A stretch of 11,833 nt of DNA from Pseudorhodobacter sp. Its GTDB lineage: Bacteria; Pseudomonadota; Alphaproteobacteria; Rhodobacterales; Rhodobacteraceae. Position 1 is the stretch's first letter; every line of letters starts with the position of its first letter. The notes beneath the pieces were generated by a model, which had not been told where the DNA came from, did no database searches, and saw nothing but the letters and a program-made list of their open reading frames with translations. Location: assembly GCA_014378345.1 (NCBI GenBank), contig JACMNW010000382.1:1-11833 (forward strand), given 5' to 3'. The position numbers and the translations under genes were made by a program. Shown one piece after another: positions 5,961 to 11,833 of the stretch.

Positions 5961-7064
5961 TTATCCCTCATTGATCGCGCGGGTGCCGGCAATGGTCAGC
6001 CCGTAAGCGTCCAGCCCAACCACCTTTGGCGCGCGTGAATTTGTCACAAGCGTAATTGCGTGCAGGCCCAGCGAAGACAATATCTGCGCGCCAACGCCGT
6101 ATTGACGCAAGGTCTGTGGCGATGCCTCACCCTCCATGGCCAGCTTCATTGCGGTATCGCGCAACAGCACCACAACGCCACGCCCCTCCGCCGCAATCAG
6201 CCGCATCGCATCTGGCAATTCGCTGGCATGTCCCGGGCCAATGCCCAGCACATCCTCCAATGGGTTCAACGCATGCATCCGCACCAACACCGGGGCGGCG
6301 GAGGTCAAATCGCCCTTTGTCAGCACGATATGCTCTGCCCCCTGAATATCGTCCGAAAACACCCGCATCAGCCAATCACCACCAAACGCGGATATCACCC
6401 GCTTTACGGCCTTCTCGCCGACCAAATTGTCATGCCGACGCCGATACGAAATCAAATCCGAAATCGTGCCGATTTTCAGCCCATGTTTTTGTGCAAAGCT
6501 AACCAAATCCGGCAGCCGCGACATGGTGCCATCGTCATTCATGATCTCGCAGATCACACCCGATGGGTTCAACCCGGCAAGGCGGCTGATATCCACCGCC
6601 GCCTCAGTATGCCCTGCCCGCACCAACACGCCGCCATCCCGCGCACGCAGCGGAAACACATGCCCCGGCGTCGCAATATCTGCCCCTGTCATCGCAGGAT
6701 CAATCGCCACCGCCACCGTCAACGCCCGGTCCGCCGCCGAAATCCCCGTGGAAACCCCCTCGCGCGCCTCGATCGATACCGTAAACGCAGTCTCATGGCG
6801 GCTGGAGTTCTTGGATGCCATCAACGGCAAACCAAGCTGGTCAATCCGTTCCCCTGTCAGCGTCAGACAGATTAACCCACGCCCATGCATTGCCATGAAA
6901 TTCACCGCATCCGCCGTGCACATCTGCGCCGGGATCACCAGATCGCCCTCATTCTCGCGGTCCTCATGGTCCACCAGAATGAACATGCGGCCCTGACGCG
7001 CATCCTCGATAATCTCTTCAATTCTGGATATCGCGTCCGAATATTCGGTCTTCACATCGCTCAT
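5961..7064 (-). CDS. ribB: 3,4-dihydroxy-2-butanone-4-phosphate synthase with a degenerate RibA-like C-terminal domain
   Basis: The 367-residue protein has the RibBA layout. The N-terminal synthase half (about 1-205) keeps its active-site signature: DHEDRENEGD at 32-41, STGISAADRA, PGHVFPLRARDGGV, GHTEA at 151-155, and C172-E173 before MNDDGTMSRL. It converts ribulose 5-phosphate to the four-carbon unit used by RibH. The C-terminal half (about 210-367) follows GTP cyclohydrolase II in outline (EGRG at 293-296, GVGAQILSSLG, TLVTNS). However, where the enzyme has three zinc-binding Cys (HSECLTGD then LRCDCG), this protein has HALNPLEDVLGIG. It is therefore probably not a cyclohydrolase. The start is the ATG at 7064, with GGAG about 9 nt before it. 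Confidence 0.95.
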   Translation of the reverse strand: MSDVKTEYSDAISRIEEIIEDARQGRMFILVDHEDRENEGDLVIPAQMCTADAVNFMAMHGRGLICLTLTGERIDQLGLPLMASKNSSRHETAFTVSIEAREGVSTGISAADRALTVAVAIDPAMTGADIATPGHVFPLRARDGGVLVRAGHTEAAVDISRLAGLNPSGVICEIMNDDGTMSRLPDLVSFAQKHGLKIGTISDLISYRRRHDNLVGEKAVKRVISAFGGDWLMRVFSDDIQGAEHIVLTKGDLTSAAPVLVRMHALNPLEDVLGIGPGHASELPDAMRLIAAEGRGVVVLLRDTAMKLAMEGEASPQTLRQYGVGAQILSSLGLHAITLVTNSRAPKVVGLDAYGLTIAGTRAINEG

Positions 7065-7221
7065 GGCTTAAGGCTCCGCAGGCTGCTTGGTTGCCCATAC
7101 TCCGCGTAACTCTCAAACGCCAGACCCGGCATCACCTGCATTCCTCAACACCCGTTGTGCACTTCCCCAACTTCACAATTCATTTTGGCCCAAATATCCG
7201 CGCCGCAGGCATCGATGGCAT
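7061..7221 (-). other. Chain of three tiny coupled reading frames before ribB
   Basis: The 161-nt gap before ribB is the only loose junction in the operon. On the minus strand it is filled by frames of 13 codons (7221-7180), 12 codons (7183-7145) and 26 codons (7141-7061). The first two are joined by ATGA. The second and third are joined by TGA-GGA-ATG, and the last overlaps the ribB start as ATGA. Ribosome binding sites are poor, so translation is uncertain. It could be leader peptides, a decayed gene, or chance. Confidence 0.25.
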
Positions 7222-7225
7222 AAAG

Positions 7226-7795
7226 CTAACCGCCAAAATATCGCTCCGCCGGCACATACCCCGCCAACCGCCCTGCGGCGCACCAGCCCTGTTCCAACGC
7301 CATATCGCCCACCAACAGCACCCGGTCCCCCGGCAACCCCGCCCTTGCCGCCCGGATCAATGCAGCGCTTTCAGAAAAATTCGCAAACGCCCCGGGTGCT
7401 GCAAAAGCAGCCTGCAACAAACCCTCCGCTGCTTGCAGCGCACCCTCCGGTGTCAAGGGTGCGGACACTACCGCCATCCGCCCGCAGTCTGTCAACGCAG
7501 CTAATTTCTGCGCCCGGTCCTGTGGCAAAGCGGGCCGCGCGCCCAACAAACGCAGCGCATTGGATGAAAACAAACACGCCACCACATCATGCCCCGATGC
7601 CACCCGCACAGAGGCATAGGTCTTATACTCCAACCCCAGTTCCTTAGCCCGCCTGACCCGCCCTCGCAAAACTTCTATCGGCAAATGCGGCAGCAGATTT
7701 TCCCGCGCCGCCGTCCAGCAATGCTTGCGCCAGCTTGCCCCTGGCTCTATCGTTGGCCCAAAGTTATGCCCCAATCCCGCCAGCGGTTCCGCCAT
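7226..7795 (-). CDS. Uncharacterised protein of the riboflavin operon
   Basis: I do not recognise this 189-residue protein. It starts with MAEPLAGLGHNFGP, has a basic helical stretch (LRGRVRRAKELG), then YKTYASVRVASGHDVVACLF. An Ala-rich second half ends in RLAGYVPAERYFGG. It has no signal peptide; the hydrophobic stretches are short. The start is the ATG at 7795, which shares its A with the ribE stop (TGATG), strong evidence for translation in the operon. Its position between ribE and ribB suggests a link to riboflavin or flavin handling, but that is only inference. The coding frame is well supported by this coupling and by the absence of a competing frame with family similarity. Confidence 0.8.
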   Translation of the reverse strand: MAEPLAGLGHNFGPTIEPGASWRKHCWTAARENLLPHLPIEVLRGRVRRAKELGLEYKTYASVRVASGHDVVACLFSSNALRLLGARPALPQDRAQKLAALTDCGRMAVVSAPLTPEGALQAAEGLLQAAFAAPGAFANFSESAALIRAARAGLPGDRVLLVGDMALEQGWCAAGRLAGYVPAERYFGG

Positions 7796-8397
7796 CAATC
7801 CCACTCCCGCAGCCGCGCGACATAGCGCGCCATGGTGTCGATCTCCAAATTCACCCGGTCGCCCAAAGCCACATCGCCCCACGTTGTCGCTTTTTGCGTA
7901 TGCGGGATAAAGTTGATGCCAAAATCGCAGCGATTGACACCGTTCACCGTCAAAGACGTGCCGTTCAGCGCGACAGACCCCTTTGGCGCGATAAACTTCG
8001 CCAACGCTTCCGGGGCGCGAAACGTCACCCGCAAACTGTCGCCTTCCGGCTGCAATCCCACCACCACGGCCACATCATCCACATGGCCAGACACGATATG
8101 CCCGCCCAATTCATCGCCCACCTTCAACGCCCGCTCCAGATTGATCCGCTTGCCCACGACCCAACCGCCAAGACCAATATTCGTGGCCCCAACCGTTTCC
8201 GCCGAAATTTCCACATCGAACCAATCCTGTGGCGCGGCGCCCAAAGCGATCACCGTCAAACACACACCGTCACAAGCAATCGACGCGCCAATATCAATGC
8301 CGCCCACATCATACCGCGTGCCAATCCGCGCCCGCAGATCGCCGCGCTGTTCCAGTTCCAGCACATGGCCAATATCAGTAATTATTCCCGTGAACAT
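7795..8397 (-). CDS. ribE: Riboflavin synthase, alpha subunit type
   Basis: This enzyme disproportionates two lumazines into riboflavin and a pyrimidine that is recycled by RibH. The 200 residues show the expected two lumazine-binding barrels. The first begins MFTGIITDIG and contains SIACDGVCLTV. The second begins near GGHIVSGHVDDVA and contains VALNGTSLTVNGV. The C-terminal trimer helix reads NLEIDTMARYVARL. The start is the ATG at 8397, 7 nt after GAGG; the longer frame adds residues foreign to the family. It is the first gene of the operon. No FMN riboswitch is seen upstream. ribD, which often precedes ribE in relatives, is absent here; a divergent capsule gene lies next to it. Confidence 0.97.
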   Translation of the reverse strand: MFTGIITDIGHVLELEQRGDLRARIGTRYDVGGIDIGASIACDGVCLTVIALGAAPQDWFDVEISAETVGATNIGLGGWVVGKRINLERALKVGDELGGHIVSGHVDDVAVVVGLQPEGDSLRVTFRAPEALAKFIAPKGSVALNGTSLTVNGVNRCDFGINFIPHTQKATTWGDVALGDRVNLEIDTMARYVARLREWD

Positions 8398-8427
8398 CGG
8401 CAAACCTCGTCGCAACCCATTTGCATT

Positions 8428-8456
8428 TTGGTAGCCCCCCCGATGCCCCAGCGCAA
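8428..8456 (-). promoter_or_regulatory. Possible riboflavin operon promoter
   Basis: On the minus strand, TTGCGC (8451-8456) and TACCAA (8428-8433) are spaced by 17 nt. The start would fall near 8421, about 24 nt before ribE. The -35 is the same as that of the 6S RNA candidate. The -10 is weak. Confidence 0.35.
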
Positions 8457-8520
8457 GCGTAACCCCCTGTGACGTCAGCGCTTGGATCGCCCAATAAAAA
8501 CCCAAAACTCTGTGCAACCC

Positions 8521-8550
8521 TTGATCACAGACCAAATCCGCCGTTACCCT
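8521..8550 (+). promoter_or_regulatory. Possible kpsS promoter
   Basis: TTGATC (8521-8526) and TACCCT (8545-8550) are separated by 18 nt, which would start transcription about 20 nt before kpsS. The inverted repeat TCTGTG-N11-CACAGA (8509-8531) overlaps the -35 and may be an operator. Confidence 0.3.
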
Positions 8551-8575
8551 ACCCAAAATCCAGACAAGGCCCCCG

Positions 8576-9865
8576 ATGCAACCCCGCAGCTTTCTGTTCC
8601 TTCAAGGCCCCCACGGTCCGTTTTTCGGGCAGCTGGCGGCCATGCTGCAACGCACGGGCGCGAAAGCCCGGCGCATAGGTTTCAACCGCGGCGATCAAGC
8701 CTTCTGGCCAGATAAAACCCGCTACACCGCCTTTCACGGCATAATCGACACGTGGCGTGACACGCTATCAACCTACCTCACCCACCACAAAATCACCGAC
8801 CTCGTGCTTTACGGCGATACCCGCCCAGTCCACGCGGCAGCCGTAACTCTCGCCCAATCCGCAGGCATCACCGTGCATGTGTTTGAAGAAGGCTACCTTC
8901 GCCCGCATTGGGTCACCTATGAACGCGGCGGATCAAACGGCCATTCCCGGCTTATGGGTATGTCGGTGGCCGATATGCGCGAAGGTCTGGCCCAAACCGA
9001 CGTCGACCTTGCCGCCGCCCCTGCCCATTGGGGCGATCTGCGCAGGCATATGTTCTGGGGGGCTGTCTATCACGGCATCTTGTTGGCCGGGCGCCGCCAA
9101 TACCCCGCCTTTCGCCCGCACCGCAGCCTGACGGCGGGTCAAGAATTCTGGCTTTACGCCAAACGCTATGCGCTGCTTCCCCTCCATAGTGCCGCGCGCA
9201 TTGCCGCCTCCCTGCGCATCCGGCATGGCGGTTTTCCCTATCATCTGGCGCTGTTGCAACTGGAACATGACGCCAGCTTCCGGTCGCACAGCCCCTTTGC
9301 CACGATGGCCGATTTCTTGGCCGAAGTGATCAGCGGCTTTGCAAACGGCGCGCCCAAACATCATCACCTCGTCTTCAAGGCCCACCCGCTTGAAGATGGC
9401 CGCGTCAACATTTCCCAAATGATCCGTTATATTGCCCGCGACCATGGCATCACAAACCGCGTGCATTTCGTGCGCGGCGGCAAACTTGCGCTCCTGCTGG
9501 ATCATGCCACTTCTGCTGTCACGGTAAATTCCACCGCTGGCCAACAGGCCCTGTGGCGGGGCCTGCCGCTTAAAACATTCGGCGCGTCGGTCTATTCCAA
9601 ACCTGAATTTGTATCGCCCCAACCGATCACCGCATTTTTCGCGCATCCGCAAAAACCTGATAGCCGCGCTTACCGCGATTATCGCCATTACCTGCTGCAA
9701 ACCAGTCAAGTTGCCGGTGGCTACTATTCCTCGCGCGGGCGGCGCGCCCTGCTACGATCTGTAGTGGATTTGATGCTTGCTACCGCCGATCCCTATGACG
9801 CGCTGCCGCAAAAAGACGCGGCACCAAAGCCACAGTTGCGGCTCGTATCGGGGCTTACAACCTGA
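8576..9865 (+). CDS. kpsS: KpsS-like capsule polysaccharide Kdo transferase
   Basis: The 429-residue protein belongs to the capsule synthesis family (Capsule_synth, PF05159). KpsS adds the first beta-linked Kdo to the phosphatidylglycerol anchor of ABC-transporter-dependent capsules, at the cytoplasmic face of the inner membrane. Family marks are FLQGPHGPFFGQLA at the start, YGDTRP at 79-84, EEGYLRPHWVTYE from 104, FKAHPLEDG at 267-275, and NSTAGQQALWRGLP at 318-331. No signal peptide is present. The ATG at 8576 follows AAGG by 6 nt. It is divergent from ribE. Immediately downstream are an export lipoprotein and kpsC, so it opens a capsule cluster. KpsS rather than KpsC is chosen for the single catalytic module. 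Confidence 0.82.
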   Translation: MQPRSFLFLQGPHGPFFGQLAAMLQRTGAKARRIGFNRGDQAFWPDKTRYTAFHGIIDTWRDTLSTYLTHHKITDLVLYGDTRPVHAAAVTLAQSAGITVHVFEEGYLRPHWVTYERGGSNGHSRLMGMSVADMREGLAQTDVDLAAAPAHWGDLRRHMFWGAVYHGILLAGRRQYPAFRPHRSLTAGQEFWLYAKRYALLPLHSAARIAASLRIRHGGFPYHLALLQLEHDASFRSHSPFATMADFLAEVISGFANGAPKHHHLVFKAHPLEDGRVNISQMIRYIARDHGITNRVHFVRGGKLALLLDHATSAVTVNSTAGQQALWRGLPLKTFGASVYSKPEFVSPQPITAFFAHPQKPDSRAYRDYRHYLLQTSQVAGGYYSSRGRRALLRSVVDLMLATADPYDALPQKDAAPKPQLRLVSGLTT

Positions 9866-9896
9866 AGGCTCGCCTTTTTCTAAACCAGCCGTTACG

Positions 9897-9931
9897 TTGA
9901 CAAAAAACTTGAGGCAAGCCCAGTAAAGGAG
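9897..9931 (+). promoter_or_regulatory. Perfect -35 and strong ribosome binding site before the export lipoprotein gene
   Basis: A consensus TTGACA lies at 9897-9902, but no good -10 is found 16-18 nt on (CCAGTA), so an internal promoter is only possible. AAAGGAG (9925-9931) lies 8 nt before a GTG and decides that start. Confidence 0.35.
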
Positions 9932-9939
9932 CCCGAGCA

Positions 9940-11079
9940 GTGAAATCGAACTTATCAAGGGGGGCAAACGCCCTGACCCTTGCCATTTTGGTGGCGGCGC
10001 TTGGCTCTTGCGGGCTTCCCCGATCCGGCCCAAATAAACGCGAGATCTACGCAGGGTCTGTCCTGAAAAAGGGCGATGCTTTCGTGGTTGAGGTGAACCC
10101 GCGTGTTTCGCAGATCACGGCTGTATCTCCGTCATTTGGGTTTAACAGCGCATTCGAGAATGCGGGTCTGGCCGGGTCTGACACCATTTCGCCCGGCGAT
10201 ACACTGGCGCTTACGGTGTTTGAAAACGTCAAGGAAGACCCGCTTTTGGGCAATACCGGCCAACGCGTGACGCCGTTAAGCGAAATGCAGGTCGATGGCC
10301 AAGGCTATATTTTTGTGCCCTACGCAGGCAAAATTCGGGCGGCGGGCCAAACGCCCGACGGTCTTCGCCAAGCGATAACCCGCAAGTTAGATCCGCAAAC
10401 ACCCGACCCGCAGGTTACAGTACAACGCCTTGCAGGCGAAGGGTCATCGGTATCCTTGGCGGGGTCTATCAATGCGCCCGGCGTCTATCCGATGGAACTG
10501 CCGACGCGCACGCTTGCGGCGATGCTGTCAAAGGCGGGTGGTATCTCTATCGATCCTGCAATCGCGCTGGTTCGTGTCACGCGCGATGGGCACACCGGAA
10601 AAGTATGGCTGCAAGATTTGTATGATAATCCCAGCCTGGATATCGCGCTCCGTTCCGGCGACCAGATTGTTGTGGAACGCGATACCCGCGCCTTCACCGC
10701 CCTTGGCGCTACCGGCCAGCAAAACCGCGTGCAGTTTGAAACCAAGGCCTTGTCCGCCTTGGAAGCGATTGCCACTGTTGGCGGCCTCGCCACCAACACA
10801 GCCGATCCGACAGGCGTGTTTGTCTTGCGCAATGAACCTGCCGAAATTGCCAATGCCGTGCTGGGCCGAAATGATTTGGTCGGCGATCAGCGCATGGCCT
10901 ATGTGCTTGATCTGACCCAGCCAACCGGCATGTTTGAAGCCCGCGATTTTCTGATCCGCGACGGTGATACCGTTTATGTCACCGAAGCTCCCTATGTGCA
11001 GTGGCAAAAAAGCCTGTCTGCAATCACGGGCACAGCTGGCGCCGCCAACCAAATCGGCAATGTTGCCGGCGGCCTTTAA
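9940..11079 (+). CDS. Wza/KpsD-like polysaccharide export outer-membrane lipoprotein
   Basis: This 379-residue protein is an outer-membrane polysaccharide export (OPX) protein, the exit channel for capsule. A lipoprotein signal peptide ends in LGSC, so Cys24 would be lipidated. The polysaccharide export domain spans about 81-163 (SPGDTLALTVFEN, then VDGQGYIFVPYAGKI). Two SLBB domains follow. The first begins VSLAGSINAPGVYP near 171 and the second runs about 250-345 (LSALEAIATVGGL). The start is a GTG at 9940 with a strong ribosome binding site; no ATG nearby fits the signal peptide. It sits between kpsS and kpsC, as in group 2 type clusters. Wza and KpsD names overlap in this family, so I give no symbol. 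Confidence 0.88.
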   Translation: MKSNLSRGANALTLAILVAALGSCGLPRSGPNKREIYAGSVLKKGDAFVVEVNPRVSQITAVSPSFGFNSAFENAGLAGSDTISPGDTLALTVFENVKEDPLLGNTGQRVTPLSEMQVDGQGYIFVPYAGKIRAAGQTPDGLRQAITRKLDPQTPDPQVTVQRLAGEGSSVSLAGSINAPGVYPMELPTRTLAAMLSKAGGISIDPAIALVRVTRDGHTGKVWLQDLYDNPSLDIALRSGDQIVVERDTRAFTALGATGQQNRVQFETKALSALEAIATVGGLATNTADPTGVFVLRNEPAEIANAVLGRNDLVGDQRMAYVLDLTQPTGMFEARDFLIRDGDTVYVTEAPYVQWQKSLSAITGTAGAANQIGNVAGGL

Positions 11080-11087
11080 GCGCAAAC

Positions 11088-11833
11088 ATGAACGGCGATT
11101 TCGCCACTCCAGAAACAGCCGCCGGGCCAGAAAGAGCCGCCGGGCCGATCCCCTGGCGGCTGTTTACGTCTTCTATGGGGTTCCTGACCCAAAGCCGCTT
11201 GCGCCGGATGCTACATCTGTCTGGCCACCAAATTTGCCTTGGTCTCCCCGGCAAATCAGATGGTGTTTTGGTCTGGGGCCAAAGCGCCACGTCCAATCGT
11301 GGTCAAGCACTGGCGGCACGGCGCAATCTGCCCCTGATCCGCGTCGAAGACGCCTTTTTGCGGTCCCTGCGACCCGGCCGTATGGGCGACGCCCCGCTGG
11401 GGCTGCTGATTGACCCACTCGGTGTACATTTCGATGCCTCTGGTCCCAGTCTGATCGAGCAATGCCTACATTCCGACAGATTGTATGATTCGAACTTCTT
11501 GGCCCGCGCAGAAACCGGAATTGCCCGTTTGCGTGCGCTTGATTTGTCAAAATACAATATTCATGATCTCTCGCTGCCCTTGCCGGCGCCCGGTTATGTG
11601 CTGGTCGTCGACCAAACCAAAGGCGATGCCTCACTACGCGCAAGCGGGGCAGACCACACCACATTTCAAACCATGCTCGCCCGCGCCCGTGCCGATTATC
11701 GTAGCGAGCGCATTGTCATAAAATCCCACCCGGAAACCGCCCGTGGGCTTCGTCCCGGCCATTTCTCACCTGCCGACGCGCAGAAAAATGTGACCCTACT
11801 TTCCGACCTCGTCTCACCTCACAAACTGCTGGC
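11088..11833 (+). CDS. kpsC: KpsC-like capsule Kdo transferase (partial, runs off the window)
   Basis: An open frame begins at the ATG at 11088, 8 nt after the lipoprotein stop, and stays open for 248 codons to the window edge. KpsC extends the poly-Kdo linker begun by KpsS and usually has about 650 residues in two modules, so only the first part is seen. Family marks are VLVWGQS, then VEDAFLRSLRPGRMGDAP, then GLLIDPLGVHFDASGPS, VLVVDQTKGDASLR and IVIKSHPE. No clear ribosome binding site precedes the ATG, so coupling to the upstream gene is likely. The N terminus holds a small tandem duplication (ETAAGP/ERAAGP) before PWRLF, which may not be part of the conserved fold. Confidence 0.85.
   Translation, partial: MNGDFATPETAAGPERAAGPIPWRLFTSSMGFLTQSRLRRMLHLSGHQICLGLPGKSDGVLVWGQSATSNRGQALAARRNLPLIRVEDAFLRSLRPGRMGDAPLGLLIDPLGVHFDASGPSLIEQCLHSDRLYDSNFLARAETGIARLRALDLSKYNIHDLSLPLPAPGYVLVVDQTKGDASLRASGADHTTFQTMLARARADYRSERIVIKSHPETARGLRPGHFSPADAQKNVTLLSDLVSPHKLL

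Noticed and set aside
8470..8477. Palindrome TGACGTCA in the kpsS-ribE gap
   Set aside because: Eight bases alone are expected by chance at this scale and do not align with a clear promoter element.
8398..8575. FMN riboswitch before ribE
   Set aside because: The conserved FMN aptamer blocks are not found on the minus strand here or in 7065-7225.
8933..9709. Minus-strand open frame of 258 codons
   Set aside because: It is antisense to kpsS, which carries all family motifs; no recognisable domain is seen in the shadow frame.
9863..9885. AAGG-CTCG-CCTT hairpin with T-run after kpsS
   Set aside because: The stem has only four pairs, so it is too weak to claim as a terminator between kpsS and the export gene.
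10528..11085. Minus-strand open frame of 185 codons
   Set aside because: It is antisense to the export lipoprotein gene, which has a signal peptide, a ribosome binding site and SLBB domains.

Overview
The window looks like chromosomal DNA of an alphaproteobacterium, most likely Rhodobacteraceae (Roseobacter-type). Four things point there: a tRNA-His with the alphaproteobacterial identity set (no G at -1, G1:U72, A73), an mmcB gene behind a GTTC-N7-GTTC LexA box, a RibB whose C-terminal RibA-like half has lost its zinc ligands, and a small DUF6324-like protein. All of this is read from the bases and from memory of the families; no search was run.

Left part (1-3835). tex, a transcription accessory factor, lies on the minus strand and is followed by a cluster of three hairpins (62-127). 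Upstream of it on the same strand is tRNA-His(GTG), whose promoter spacer holds a run of nine G. A small plus-strand gene (DUF6324-like) then meets mmcB tail to tail, with overlapping stop codons. The mmcB promoter appears to have a LexA box between its -35 and -10 and to give a leaderless mRNA. Divergent from mmcB is a strong promoter, and directly after it about 161 nt that fold and read like 6S RNA (ssrS). This region carries no coding call.

Middle (3836-8397), all minus strand. A DUF481-type outer-membrane beta-barrel gene has its own leader and terminator. Then comes a riboflavin operon in the order ribE, unknown gene, ribB, ribH, nusB. Most junctions are tight (TGATG, a 4-nt gap, ATGA), so translation is probably coupled. 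The exception is a 161-nt gap before ribB, which holds a chain of three tiny coupled reading frames. RibB makes the four-carbon precursor, RibH the lumazine and RibE riboflavin. GTP cyclohydrolase II and RibD must be encoded elsewhere.

Right part (8576-end), plus strand. The start of a capsule export cluster runs kpsS-like Kdo transferase, Wza/KpsD-like outer-membrane lipoprotein, and a kpsC-like gene cut by the window end. KpsS and KpsC build the Kdo linker on the lipid anchor and the lipoprotein is the outer-membrane exit channel.

The best items for a second look are the unannotated 6S RNA, the LexA-controlled leaderless mmcB promoter that diverges from it, the degenerate RibA domain, and the G9 tract in the tRNA-His promoter. 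No CRISPR array, insertion sequence or phage gene is visible.
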